Shown here in pieces: positions 11,518-21,828 of a DNA stretch of 64,000 nucleotides. The notes under the pieces were generated by a model. That model was not told where the DNA came from. It searched no databases and saw only the letters and a program-made list of their open reading frames with translations. The position numbers and the translations under genes are program-made. Location: NCBI GenBank assembly GCA_019096065.1, contig JAGUCH010000008.1, forward strand, positions 501,001 to 565,000. The letters are read 5' to 3'. The first letter of the stretch is position 1. Each line of letters begins with the position of its first letter. Source of the DNA: Paracyclopina nana. Taxonomy: Eukaryota; Arthropoda; Copepoda; Cyclopoida; Cyclopettidae.

Positions 11518-12737
11518 TTATTGGTCAGCTGATTTCCAGCAACAGGCGCAAATGGCAGCAATCACTGAGAGAACCAAGCTGATGAATCCAATGGTGATGA
11601 CAATGAAAGCAAAGGTGTAAGCAGTGTAATCACAAAATAATTCCGGATTGGTCTCTTCTTCATGACTGACTTTGCTGTAGCAATCGTACACATAATAACC
11701 GCCCACAATGAGCCAACAGGTGCTGAAAATCGAGGCCACGCTGTCAAAGGCCTTCATGGCCTTCAAGGCCATTTGCAGGTCTGGAGATGTGCCAGTCTCA
11801 GCGTCAGAGGTCTGCAAATTCAGCTTTGGTACCAGAAAGTGGGACATCAGCAGTCTCACCACCAACAGGGACAAACTGGTTGAGCCGGCCACTGAAATTG
11901 TTGTTTTGTTTACATTGAAAATTGGCGCTACGTGAGACTGATGCGTAAAAAATGGGACTCGGAATTTTGAATTTTAAATTTTAAATTTTGCTGACAGCAT
12001 CAGCAATATTTTTGGATTTTTAAACTGGTTAATCTTGCCACTTTTAAAAGTAAGCATTTTGCTATGAAAATAGATATTGACTGATGCATACAAAATGGGA
12101 CTAGGTTTTGACTGCATAAGAATTTCACCAGAATGGAAAAAAAAGTTTTTAAACTGGTTAATCCTCCAATTCAAAAGTAAACTTTTGCAATTGCAATAAA
12201 AATAGACATTGACTGATGCATAAAAAATGGGACTCGGAATTTTTGAATTCAACCAGAATGGAAAAAGGCCAAAAACTGTCTAAACTGGTTAATCCTACTA
12301 TTCAAAAGTAAACAAATTTATTACTTGCAATATAAATAAATATTGACTGATGCATAAAAAATGAAACTCTAACTTTCAATTGTGTGACATGATGAGACTA
12401 CTTCACACCTAAAAAAAAGTCTGATGCATAAAAACAGAACTGGTTAAATGTAAATGTAAAATTAGCTCAAAACATCCAAATCACAAAAAAGCCACAAATA
12501 GATATTGACTGACACCTAAAAAATGAGACTCTATAAAGGAAAATATTTACCTATGAGGTAAATTGGGACCATGGGCTGAATTGGGCACAGAAACAGTCCA
12601 TCCCCACCAACCACAATCATGGCCAAGTTCAAGGCCGCAAAAATGAGAAAACTGCAAGATAATCCCGACTTTTTGCGCCAGTCATCAATGGAGCCGAGTT
12701 CCAACAAACTTTTCTTCTTCTGCTCTGGAGCCGCCAT
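11518..12737 (-). CDS. TMEM272-like four-pass membrane protein, two exons
   Basis: complement(join(11518..11891, 12551..12737)) gives 186 residues; donor ATAG|GTAAAT, acceptor TTTCAG|TGGCC, phase 1, completing a Val in YLIVAGS. Four hydrophobic helices are visible: LSCSFLIFAALNLAMIVVGG, then VPIYLIVAGSTSLSLLVV, VASIFSTCWLIVGGYYVY and a long last one ending in AAICACCW. Segment CPIQPMVPIYLIV is typical of the TMEM272-like family (C-P-x-x-P-M-I/V-P-I-Y-L), whose molecular role is poorly known. The N-terminus (MAAPEQKKKSL) is short and basic, likely cytosolic. The AATAAA on the minus strand overlaps the stop codon itself. Family call rests on this motif and the topology. Confidence 0.72.
11938..12530. 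repeat. Tandem ~110-120 bp repeat in the TMEM272-like intron
   Basis: Several copies of a unit marked by TGACTGATGCATAAAAAATGG and AAACTGGTTAATCCT recur at about 11938, 12080, 12210 and 12345, with decayed copies to 12530. The repeat fills nearly all of the single intron. Confidence 0.8.
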
Positions 12738-12839
12738 TTTGATGCACTAAGCTAAAAATAAACACTTGAAAGAATCCACAGATGTTTTTAGGGATGACTT
12801 TCAAGTCTGGAGCGAAGCGGAGCCTATGCAACATTACAT

Positions 12840-13145
12840 TTTTATAAATAAAAAATTAACGGTTTTTCTTCATCTAGGAAAAAACTAACGTTTTTCAATA
12901 GTTAAGTTGACGTTTTTCAATTTTGGTGTAAATAACAAATGTTTTTCGATTTTGATCAAAAATAACTCGTATTTCAAATTATTAGTAAAAATTAACATTT
13001 TTTCAATTTTGAGCAAACAATAATGTGTTTATTTCATTTTTAAAGCAGAAAATATATGTTGCTGAAGTTGTAAAAATAAACGGTTTTTTTTTATTTCAAT
13101 CTAATAATTAACGTTTTTTCGGTTTACAAAATTAAATGATCTTCA
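12840..13145. repeat. Degenerate AACGTTTTTC minisatellite
   Basis: Repeated short words (AAAATTAACGGTTTTTC, CTAACGTTTTTCAA, GACGTTTTTCAATTTTG) recur every 30-50 bases upstream of the TMEM272-like gene. AT-rich, with no coding signal. Confidence 0.6.
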
Positions 13146-13479
13146 CTAGTATTCGAAAATAGGCGTGAGGCTGATGCACAAAAAATGAGACCATTTTTAT
13201 TTTAAATCTGCTGCAGAATTAACCTCAAAACCAGTATATTTGAATTTCCTCATTCTCAAAAAAATAAAGCAACACACCTATATTTCATGTTACACATTTT
13301 GGCTGTTGAAATACCTGAATTAAAATTAATCAATTTAGATTATCTTTCACAAGAAGCTGGAGATGTTAGTAAGGTGGATTACCATTAATTTTTTGAGGTT
13401 TTTTTTATTTTTTTTATTATTTAAATTGGTTTTTGTGTACATTTGAAGGCGAGCAGCATTAGCGCGTGCTTTGTCTGGG

Positions 13480-13516
13480 TATTTAAGCCACCTATGGGCT
13501 TGGCTTCGCCATCAGT
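13480..13516 (+). promoter_or_regulatory. Core promoter: TATA-like box and TCAGT initiator
   Basis: TATTTAAG at 13480 is followed 32 bases later by TCAGTC at 13512, matching the arthropod initiator TCAKTY at the expected distance. The MKAF start codon lies 44 bases further on. Confidence 0.65.
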
Positions 13517-13555
13517 CGATCCAAAAAGGAGCTTCTCGTCGCAATTCAAAGCAAC

Positions 13556-14544
13556 ATGAAGGCCTTTGTGAGTATTTTTTATTCTTTATCGCCAATTCAA
13601 GCGAGGTTGCGCGTGTTCAAAGCTCTAAATGTTCCGCGGAACATTTGCGTTCTTATCTACTTTAAGATTAAATTAACTACAAAATTTATTTTTACCATCC
13701 ATTATTTCTGATTAAATCGATGATCTAAACTAAGTATGACTACGAGGTTGCGTGACTCCTTTGAAAAATGTTCCGCGGAGCAAATACACACATCGGTTTT
13801 TAAACTTGCAATAAAAAATGGGCTTCTCTTATTAGAACTGGGAGGTTGCGAGACTTCGTTCCAAAAATGTTCCGCGGAACATTTACACGTTCTTAAATCA
13901 ATAATAATATTAAAGAAAACACTTTTTTTCACAAAATGACCATTAAATAATTAATTTTTTTTTAGATTGCTTTTGCCGCCATTGTGGCCGCTGTTTACGC
14001 CGAGGCCGAGGCCGAGGCCGACCCCGCCTACCTTTACGCCGCCTCTCCATACGGATACTACGGCTACGCCGGTGTCCCCGCCTACTACCACGCCCCCTAC
14101 ACTTTCGGCAAATCCGCCCCCTGTGTCAACGCCGCCAACCAGCCCGTCCCCTGTGCAGGATTTAACGGTTATGTGAAGCGATCAGCTGATTCTGAGGCCG
14201 AGGCCGAGGCCGACCCCGCCTACCTTTACGCCGCCTCTCCCTACGGTTACTACGGATACGCTGGAGTCCCCGCCTACTACCACGCCCCCTACACTTTCGG
14301 CAAATCCGCCCCCTGTGTCAACGCCGCCAACCAACCCGTCCCCTGTGCAGGATTTAACGGTTACGTGAAGCGATCAGCTGATTCTGAGGCCGAGGCCGAC
14401 CCCGCCTACTTTGCCGTGCCCTCCGCCTATGGATACGCTGCCACGCCCTACGGCCTCGCCCCCTATACTTACGGCCACTCCCTCGTCCACACCTCCCACT
14501 TTGGCGTGTGCACCAACTACGTGGGTGCACGTGTACCCTGTTAA
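13556..14544 (+). CDS. Secreted repeat protein with dibasic-bounded units (MKAF family member A)
   Basis: join(13556..13567, 13966..14544), 196 residues. Exon 1 has only four codons (MKAF) and ends GTGAGT; the intron is phase 0. Signal peptide: MKAFIAFAAIVAAVYA, followed by acidic EAEAEADP. The mature part has two nearly identical ~77-residue units: Tyr/Ala-rich PAYLYAASPYGYYGYAG, then APCVNAANQPVPCAGF (two Cys), ending in VKRSADSEAEA. A third, shortened unit ends in GVCTNYVGARVPC. The KR before each SADSEAEA is a plausible proprotein-convertase site, so the chain may be cut into separate Tyr-rich two-Cys peptides. AATAAA follows at 14611. Its role is unknown; a cuticle, mucus or matrix component is one option. 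High GC in exon 2 contrasts with the intron. Confidence 0.82.
13604..13884. repeat. Three copies of an AGGTTGCG + palindrome module in intron 1
   Basis: AGGTTGCG at 13604, 13745 and 13843 is followed 21-23 bases later by the 20-bp palindrome AAATGTTCCGCGGAACATTT (perfect at 13627-13646 and 13865-13884; altered right half at 13766-13785). Spacing within the module is kept while the sequence between modules is not. Candidate transcription-factor site cluster or fragmented repeat. Confidence 0.75.
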
Positions 14545-14610
14545 TCATCAGCTGATCAATTTTGCTCGTCCAAATTTTGTTTGCCTTTTTGACGCATTCT
14601 CAGCTTGAAA

Positions 14611-14616
14611 AATAAA
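14611..14616 (+). terminator. Poly(A) signal of MKAF member A
   Basis: AATAAA 67 bases after the TAA stop at 14542-14544. Confidence 0.75.
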
Positions 14617-14749
14617 TGCTTTGTTACAAAAATGTCATCAATTCATAGTAGATGAACGTCACATTAGATATAAACTCCAACTTTCTGTAACTTTATCATT
14701 GTTAAACGCTATAAACTATAAACGCGTTAACGCGCAAAACTTCTAGTTT

Positions 14750-15345
14750 CTGTCAGCTATGCGCGTTACGCTCCTTTCCATAGTGCACGTTACGCTTCTC
14801 TAAGCAGTGCGCGTTACTCTTCTCTCCGTAGTGCGCGTTAAGCACCTCTCCGCGCTACACTTTACGCATACGCATCTAATATTGTTGCGCATTACGCTCT
14901 TCGTGCGCTGCGCGTTAAGCTTCTTTCCGCGCTGCGCATTACGCTTCTCTCATTGTTGCGCGTTACGCCCCTCTCATCGTTGCGCGTTCCGCTTCTCTTC
15001 GTGCGCCGCGCGTTACTCTTCTCTCCGCGCTGCGCATAACGCTACTCTAATTGCTGCGCGTTACGATTATCTCTGAGCTGTGCGTTACGCTTCTCTCATT
15101 GTTGCGCGTTACGCTTCTCTTCGTGCGCTGCGCGTTACTCTTCTTTCCGCGCTGCGCATTACGCTTCTGTAATTGTTGCGCGTTCCGCTTCTCTCATTGT
15201 TGCGCGTTACGCTTCTCCCTGTGTTGCGCGTTACGCTTCTCTAATTGTTGCGCGCTACGCTTCTCTCATTGTTGTGCGATGTTGTGCGTTACGCTTCTAT
15301 GGTTGTTGGGTGTTACGCTTATCTCCGCGTTACGCTCGCGCTCCA
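14750..15345. repeat. GCGCGTTACGCTTCTCTC minisatellite
   Basis: About 600 bases of a roughly 24-32 bp unit, TGCGCGTTACGCTTCTCTCA with variable GTTGT or CGCGC spacers. CpG-rich in an AT-rich neighbourhood. The Arg/Ala/Leu/Ser/Cys-rich ORFs at 14807-15401 are its translation and are not genes. Confidence 0.9.
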
Positions 15346-15399
15346 GGACTCACTCCGCTCCACTCGAGACAGCCAACGCGAAAAAGGTCAAGTTTCTAT

Positions 15400-16800
15400 A
15401 AAATTCAAAGTAGATGAACATCACATTAGATAAAAAATGCATTATTAACAGACGGAGCGAGGGTTCAATGTACTTAGATAAGAGGCAGCTTTTTTAATGG
15501 CTGTCTGAAAGGATGTGTCCAAATTTGCCAATGAGATGAAATTTTGGCTGTGAGTGCTTTTTTTGTCAAATTAGTATGAAGTGATTAATGCTGCAGAAAG
15601 ACGACGGCATTCCTTGGAAACTGATAACTTGCAACAGGATTTGGGGGTCCTTTGTCATGTCAAGCCACTTTATATTGAACTATGAATATGGGGACATTTC
15701 CAATCATGCCACCCATCAGCCCACTGTGCCAATAATTATGAAAGAAATGTGACCTCAACATTTTGGAAGCTGTCCTAATTTAAAACTCTGATTCCTTTGG
15801 ATTTAGCCAGTTATTTCTAATTATTTCGCATGAAAAGGGCGGGAAATTGTAAATCAGCCAAATGCTAAAAATCCATTTTTTTCACCAGTTTCAACCAGTA
15901 TTTGCACTGTGGATTATCATGCCTTTTCACATTTTATGGCATGGAACCTTTGAAAGTTCAAAAAGACAATAAAAAAGTTATATTATGAAATATTTGGTTT
16001 AGGTATGCGCGGGGAAATGGCGAAATAGTCCACTGTGCATGGGAATGTGCTTGTAATTATTTCCAGTGACTTGCCAGCAATATATTGACCGCAAAAGCTC
16101 ACTGATGCTCAGAAAACCACTTCCAGTAAAGAAACTCTCCAAATATTGTTCAAATGTGAGCTCTTTTTGCCATGAACTGCGTAGATTTGCATTTAGATCA
16201 TAAAATATGCACTGTTTTCACTCCTGGCGCCAACCGGAAAAACCGTTAAGAGACAGTCTAGACATCTCGGCGCCTCAAATGGAAAAGTGATCGCTTGTTG
16301 ATTTTTCACGTGGCTCATTTCCCATGATGTTAATTAATGAGCGCAGGCGCGTTATGGTCGCCTTTTTGCTAAAAAGCCACATATGAGTGCTTTGGACCAA
16401 CCCAGGTGGTCCGCGTTCATCAAAAGCTCCAAGCTCGTATTCTAATCAAATCAGCTAAGCAAGGCACTTTCAAAGCTATTAGCTCACTACCTAATGAAAC
16501 TTTTGTCAACAAACAAAGAGTCTTTCATCAAAAATACCTAAATTGCCTAAATATCTTTTAGATCTTATGTTTTTTCCACTTGACTAAGCTATCTTAATTT
16601 TAAGATAGGTAGCTACAAGCAAAGCTATAAGCTTAAAAGCTTGTATATTTGCTTGGTTAATTCAACAATCCAAATGAGGTACACATTAAATTGACCAAGA
16701 ACTAAATGAGCTTTGAATTTCATCTTGCCACTCTTGACTGGCTTCACCTTGCTTAGTTTAAGCATGCGACCGAGCCTCAGGCCGCGTTCGCCACCACCGC
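15400..16800. other. Intergenic, nothing recognised
   Basis: Between members A and B of the MKAF family. No coding frame of note, no tRNA and no long repeat were seen. CCACTGTGC occurs at about 15721 and 16031 as part of a short word scattered through the window. Confidence 0.4.
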
Positions 16801-16825
16801 GGAAAAAGTCACCTTGAATGTAAGC

Positions 16826-16863
16826 TATAAAAGCTGGAAATGAACCCCAATGAGGCATCATTT
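16826..16863 (+). promoter_or_regulatory. Core promoter: TATAAAA and TCATTT initiator (member B)
   Basis: TATAAAA at 16826 and TCATTT (TCAKTY) at 16858, 32 bases apart, 24 bases before the ATG. The block from CCTTGAATGTAAGCTATAAAA to TGGAGCTTC is shared with member C, so the promoter was duplicated together with the gene. Confidence 0.8.
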
Positions 16864-16881
16864 GTTGGAGCTTCTGTTATC

Positions 16882-18091
16882 ATGAAGGCCTTCGTAAGTT
16901 GTCCAAAAAGTTTGAAAAAATTCCAAAAAATTCCCATTTTGATTTTTTCAGACCACTCTGTGTGCTCTCATTGCTGTTGTCCAAGTTCACGCTGAGGCCG
17001 AAGCTGAGGCTGATCCAGAGGCCGAGGCTGATCCAGAGGCCGAGGCTCAGTCTTTGTACTTGAGCTCATACGGCAGCAGTTTGAGGTCACCTTACTTATC
17101 TAACCCGTCGTACTTGAATGGATACTACAGCCAAAATTCCGCAACTGGGCAATATCCAGGCTATGCCAGTGCTTTTGGAATCACCAATCCAGCTTACCAA
17201 CAAGTGCTCGCAAATGCCTACATGCCACAATTTGGTGGTCTGAACCAGTTTTCCGCTGGTCCATATGGATCCGGTTACAACCAGTTTGGACCCAACCAGT
17301 TCGGAGGTCCTAACCAATACGGATCAGCTGGCCTTAACCAGTTTGGAGATTCTGGACTGAACCAGTTTGGTGCTTCTGGATTAAACCAGTTTGGCGCCTC
17401 TGGATTGAACCAGTTTGGCACCTCCGGACCTAATCAGTTTGGCGCCTCTGGACTTAACCAGTTTGGAGCTTCTGGTCTTAACCAATTTGGAGCTTCCGGA
17501 CCAAACCAGTTTGGAGCTTCCGGACCAAACCAGTTTGGAGCTTCCGGACTTAACCAGCTTGGAGCTGGAGGTCTTAGCCAATTAGGCGGATCAAACCAGT
17601 TTGGATCATCTGGGCTCAGCCAGCTTGGATCATCTGGACTTAACCAGTTTGGAGGAGGCAACAACCAATTTGGCCTAGGCGGTCCCGGTCAGTTTAGTGC
17701 TGGTCTTAACCAGTTCGGATCATCTGGTCTTAACCAGTTTGGATCAGCTGGCTTAAATCAACTGGGATCGTCAGGACTTAACCAGTTTGGATCCGCTGGA
17801 CTCAATCAGCTGGGACCTAATGGTATCAACCAGTATGGCTCAGGAGGGCTTAACCAATTGGGAGGCAGTGGGCTTAACCAGTTCGGATCCAATGGACTTA
17901 GCCAGTTTGGATCAAATGGACTTAACCAGTTTGGATCAAATGGACTTAACCAGTTTGGATCAAGTGGACCTTACCAGTCTTCAGTAGGAGCAACTCAGTA
18001 CCCTTCAACATCAGCAACTTCAAGATCTGGACTTTCACTAGCTTCAGTTAATGCAGCTGCCCTCAGAAGACAAGAATCTCTGTATTCATAA
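16882..18091 (+). CDS. Secreted GLNQFG-repeat protein (MKAF family member B)
   Basis: join(16882..16893, 16952..18091), 383 residues; a 58-base phase 0 intron follows the four-codon first exon (MKAF|GTAAGT). Signal peptide: MKAFTTLCALIAVVQVHA; then EAEAEADPEAEADPEAEA. A non-repetitive block of ~60 residues (SLRSPYLSNPSYLNGYY ... GYASAFGITNPAYQQVLANA) precedes about 35 short units of the type GLNQFGAS/GLNQFGSS, then a Ser/Thr-rich tail (TSATSRSGLSLASVNAAALRR). The repeat is Gly/Asn/Gln/Ser/Phe-rich and regular, like silk-, adhesive- or egg-coat-type proteins. It has no Cys in the repeat and no known domain. AATAAA at 18121. Secretion is well supported; a structural role is inference. Confidence 0.82.
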
Positions 18092-18120
18092 AAATGCTTT
18101 GTTGCCGTCTTATTTTGGTA

Positions 18121-18126
18121 AATAAA
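18121..18126 (+). terminator. Poly(A) signal of member B
   Basis: AATAAA 30 bases after the stop codon. Confidence 0.8.
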
Positions 18127-18339
18127 AATGTGATGTATCCAAAAGTACAATGATTGCCTAAAATTCTATTGGCTCTTCTTTTCATGGTCTAGTTTTTAAA
18201 ACCTGATATTTAATATCAATGAACAACAATGACTAATAATGCTTAGCGAAGTGGAAAAAACAAGTTCATGAACTCTATTTGCCAACTTAGTTTTACTTCC
18301 TATAAGATACTAAATTGCTTATTGAGTAAATTAGGGAGT

Positions 18340-18545
18340 GTTCAAAGTGCGCGACAAAAGTGCGCGAGAAAAAGTGCGCAAGAAAAAGTGTGCGACAAAA
18401 AAAGAGCGCACCAAAAAAGTGCGACAAAAAGTAAACAACAAAAAGAGCGCAACAAAAAGTGCGCGACAAAAAGTGCGCGACAAAAAAGTGCGTAACAAAA
18501 AAGTGCGCGACAAAAAGTGCGCGACAAGCGCAAATGCTACGTAAA
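18340..18545. repeat. GTGCGCGACAAAAA minisatellite
   Basis: About 14-bp unit GTGCGCGACAAAAA repeated some 14 times with drift (GTGCGCAAGAAAAA, GAGCGCACCAAAAA). The Lys/Arg-rich ORFs across it are translations of the repeat. Related GCGCGCACTTCGCGC words occur again at about 18785-18845. Confidence 0.9.
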
Positions 18546-18559
18546 ATGCGCGACTCATT

Positions 18560-19020
18560 TCATGCTTTCTTACCTGGTTTTTTGATAAAATAAAAACTTA
18601 AAATAAGATGTTTTTTTGCTTTTCAATGAGAAAATTAAGAAAAAATGCTCGAAAAAGCCATTTATATATCTTTTCAGGCGGAAAAATGCAAAAATATCAT
18701 GGTGTTTTTCCTAGAAAAATAAGCCAGAAAGAAACATTTAGACAGAAAAGCAAAATAATTGAAAAATATCGCAAATTAGGCGTTGCGCGCACTTCGCGCA
18801 CTTGAGTTATTTGTCGCGCTTTTCGCAAATGTCGCGCTTTTTAGTACGTCCCGTAAATTAGGTACATTTAATTTTGTTTAACGCGGGTTTCATTTGAATA
18901 AATTACTTGGTACTGATAAGGTCCCGTAAGAGTAAAGTTGCAATTTGGCGGCTTTATTGTCCTCTCTTTGAATTATCATCACTTCAAGTGATATGACCAA
19001 AAAACAAGTATTCTTCTGCG
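18560..19020. other. Intergenic, no gene recognised
   Basis: AT-rich spacer between members B and C with short CpG words (TTGCGCGCACTTCGCGC, TTTGTCGCGC). No domain-bearing frame seen. Confidence 0.4.
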
Positions 19021-19053
19021 TAAAGTGGAAAAAATCAACCTTGAAATGTAAGC

Positions 19054-19090
19054 TATAAAAGAGCCTTAAAACCAGAAAGTCCTATCATTT
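19054..19090 (+). promoter_or_regulatory. Core promoter: TATAAAA and TCATTT initiator (member C)
   Basis: TATAAAA at 19054 with TCATTT at 19085, 31 bases apart, closely matching the promoter of member B over about 80 bases. Confidence 0.8.
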
Positions 19091-19112
19091 GCTGGAGCTT
19101 CACGTAATTAAC

Positions 19113-20422
19113 ATGAAGGCCTGTGTAAGTTAATTCATAATTGGAGAAAAAAATGGTCAGAAAATATCAGTTTTGGTTTTTTCCAGATCACTCTCTGTGC
19201 TCTTTTTGGAGTCGTGCAAGTTCAAGCAAAGTCAACAAGTGAGGCTGACTCTGATGCTGAGGCTCAAACTTTGTTCTTGAACTCATTTGCAAACAGTTTG
19301 AGGTCACCTTTCATTCCAAGCCATTTACTTGGAAACGGATACTACACACAGTTTGCCGCCTTTCAACAATATCCAAGCTTTCTGGGAGCTTTTGGCGGAA
19401 CTAACCAAGCTTTCCAACAAGTGCAGGCAAATACTGGCTTCAAAGGAACATCATCATCAGTGCAAAATTCCCAGTTTCCAGCCAGTACTCAGTTCTTATT
19501 CGCCAATGCTCAGTTTGCCAATCCGCAGTCACAGTTTGCCAATCCGCAGTCACAGTTTGCCAATTCACAATCACAGTTTGCCAATCCGCAGTCACAGTTT
19601 GCCAATTCACAATCACAGTTTGCCAATCCACAGTCACAGTTTGCCAATTCACAATCACAGTTTGCCAATCCACAGTCACAATTTGCCAATTCACAATCAC
19701 AGTTTGCCAATCCTCAGACGCAGTTTGCCAATCCGCAGTCACAGTTTGCCAATCCGCAGTCACAGTTTGCCAATCCGCAGACGCAGTTTGCCAATCCTCA
19801 GATGCAGTTTGCCAATTCACAATCACAGATCACCAATTCACAATTACAATTTGCCAATTCACAGGCACAATTCAGCAATCCACAATTGCAATTTGCAAAC
19901 GGACGGTCACAATTCGCAAGTGGAAGATCACAGTTCTCCAATCCGCAGTCACAACTTTCCAATCCAGATTCGCAGTTCTCCAATCCACAATCACAACTTT
20001 CCAATCCAGATTCGCAATTCTCCAATCTGCAATCGCAACTTTCCAATCCAGATTTGCAGTTCTCCAATCCGCAGTCGCTACTTTCCAATCCGGATTCGCA
20101 GTTCTCCAATCTGCGGTCACACTTCAACAACCCAGGGTCACACTTCAACAATCCACAGTCACAGTTTCACAATCAAGAGTCGTCTTTTGCCAATTTTCGA
20201 CTCCAAAATACGTTTGATCCAACGTCTATCCCACCACCACCGCCTTTACCACTTGTGGGCAATGAGTTGAAAAGTCCTCGATTGGAGGTTGAGAGTGACT
20301 TAGGTCCTTTGGACTTTCAGCCTGGGCCTCAGTTCAAGGTTTACCCTGCAGTTCCAGACCTGGAAGTATCTGATGAATTACCTGGTGCCTTCAGGTCTGG
20401 CTTTAGACAACAAACACCCTAA
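19113..20422 (+). CDS. Secreted QFANPQS-repeat, Gln/Asn-rich protein (MKAF family member C)
   Basis: join(19113..19124, 19187..20422), 415 residues; same four-codon exon 1 (here MKAC), then a 62-base phase 0 intron. Signal peptide MKACITLCALFGVVQVQA, then SEADSDAEAQ. The next ~60 residues (SLRSPFIPSHLLGNGYYTQ ... GAFGGTNQAFQQVQANTGF) align with member B. The central part is a heptad array, SQFANPQ/SQFANSQ, about 30 copies, drifting to SQLSNPD and SHFNNPG. The tail is different: a proline stretch (IPPPPPLPL) and an acidic segment. Gln is about 17% of residues. Q/N-rich repeats of this kind can self-assemble; an extracellular structural role is inferred. AATAAA at 20587. Confidence 0.82.
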
Positions 20423-20586
20423 GCCAAAACTTGATCTTAATACTTGATTGCTTGCAGTAAGCTTTATTTTAAGCCCAGTTGCGGCGCTAGGGGGCGCTGC
20501 TAAAATTCGAACACCAAATTTTGGCGTATGAAGCGGGTTTATAGAAGTTTCTGCTTTTTCTTGATTCTTTCATAAATAGTCAGAGT

Positions 20587-20592
20587 AATAAA
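20587..20592 (+). terminator. Poly(A) signal of member C
   Basis: AATAAA 165 bases after the TAA; the nearest downstream canonical signal. Confidence 0.55.
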
Positions 20593-20599
20593 AGGTTAC

Positions 20600-21600
20600 A
20601 TTACAATCTTTCCAGCACCATTGAAGTAGATCAGACCCGAAAAAAGCGAAAAATCCAAAAAATGGGCTCAAATTACCATAAAAAAGATTGCCATTCCCAC
20701 TCACACAAATTCAGCCAGACAATTATTCAGCCACTACAGATATCTTTAAGGAGTTATTTCTTTCCCTTTTTGCAAATTTCTTGCTGTGATATAATATTTT
20801 CAGGAATTCACTACAGAAACAGTTCAAAATTGCAATTTAGGTTTAGTTTAGATCATTACATAATCTAATGGCTTTAAGAGCGCCAAGCATCTAACGCCAT
20901 CTGTGGCGGCTTCGACAACTAAATCGGCGCAGTGCAAGCAATCAAGTATTAACTTGTATAGCTTTCCATCCACTTTCATTTCTTTTGAAATGTATTCTAT
21001 TGTCCTGTATGCTTTGCTAGTCAACATACTTTGATAAATACACAAAATCAAATCAAACCTTGCTTATCTAAAAAAATTTACACTTACAAAAAAAATGCTT
21101 TTTGGAAAGCTTTCAAATTTGTAATTTTTCCTGAGAAAAACTTATTTTTGCAGTGTTTTTAAGTGATTTGGTAAAATAGGTATTTTTATTGCATTTGTTT
21201 GTTTATATCAGTAAAAAAGTTGCTTTGTTGCTAACAAAGAGCTTTTTTGGGCAAGTTTCTGACACTTGCATTACAAGGTGATGATGCTAAAGTGGTTTGG
21301 CAGTCATAAATAATATGGCCAAATCTCCTTATCTTATGATTGGAAATGACACAAAGAACTTCTTTGTTCTCTCTGTTGAGTACATGATATAGCTAAACTT
21401 AAACTTCAATACTCAATCTTGCCAATAAATGCAACTTATAAACCAAAAACAAAGTTTATATTTTAGTGGCTTCCATTCTTTACTAAAGTGAGTTGGAGAA
21501 TATGAAAGGTTGCGTGATTCCAAAATATTTTTTCCGCCATATTTAATTTTCTGTCATTTTTCAATTTGTCAATTTTCTCTAAAAAGATGCAAAAAAAAAA
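20600..21600. other. Intergenic, nothing coding recognised
   Basis: AT-rich spacer between the secreted-protein genes and the tRNA cluster. It holds one copy of the dispersed AGGTTGCGTGATTC ... TTCCGC word pair (21507-21537). Small ORFs have no recognisable content. Confidence 0.4.
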
Positions 21601-21604
21601 TTTC

Positions 21605-21676
21605 AGGTTCCACCGAGATTTGAACTCGGATCGCTGGATTCAGAGTCCAGAGTGCTAACCATTACACCATGGAACC
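21605..21676 (-). tRNA. tRNA-Gln (CTG)
   Basis: 72 nt on the minus strand starting GGTTCCATGGTGTAATGG and ending GGTGGAACCT. The cloverleaf is complete: 7-bp acceptor stem GGTTCCA/TGGAACC, A box with GGTTAGCAC, anticodon loop CTCTGAA (anticodon CTG), B box GAGTTCAAATCTC. No intron and no encoded CCA, as expected for a eukaryote. Confidence 0.95.
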
Positions 21677-21828
21677 TATCCTACTTAGCTACCTACTTAG
21701 CTATGTTTTCAAGCTGCATTAATAATAATTGATATTTCTGTAAATGTCAAAAAAAATGTTCAATTCAATTCAAACTTCATTAGCTATTAAAATTAATTAA
21801 AAAATGTCGAGTATAAGATCAAAACTCT

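Noticed and set aside
14807-15433. Cys/Arg/Ser-rich ORFs resembling Cys-rich proteins
   Set aside because: Caused by the GCGCGTTACGCTTCTCTC tandem repeat; several frames give similar artefacts.
17381-17664. Minus-strand repetitive ORFs across the GLNQFG gene (and 19440-20151 across member C)
   Set aside because: Antisense shadows of real repeat-coding exons; the plus strand has signal peptide, promoter, intron and poly(A) signal.
18338-18558. Lys/Arg-rich ORF that looks like a basic nuclear protein
   Set aside because: Translation of the GTGCGCGACAAAAA minisatellite; all frames are open because the unit lacks stops.
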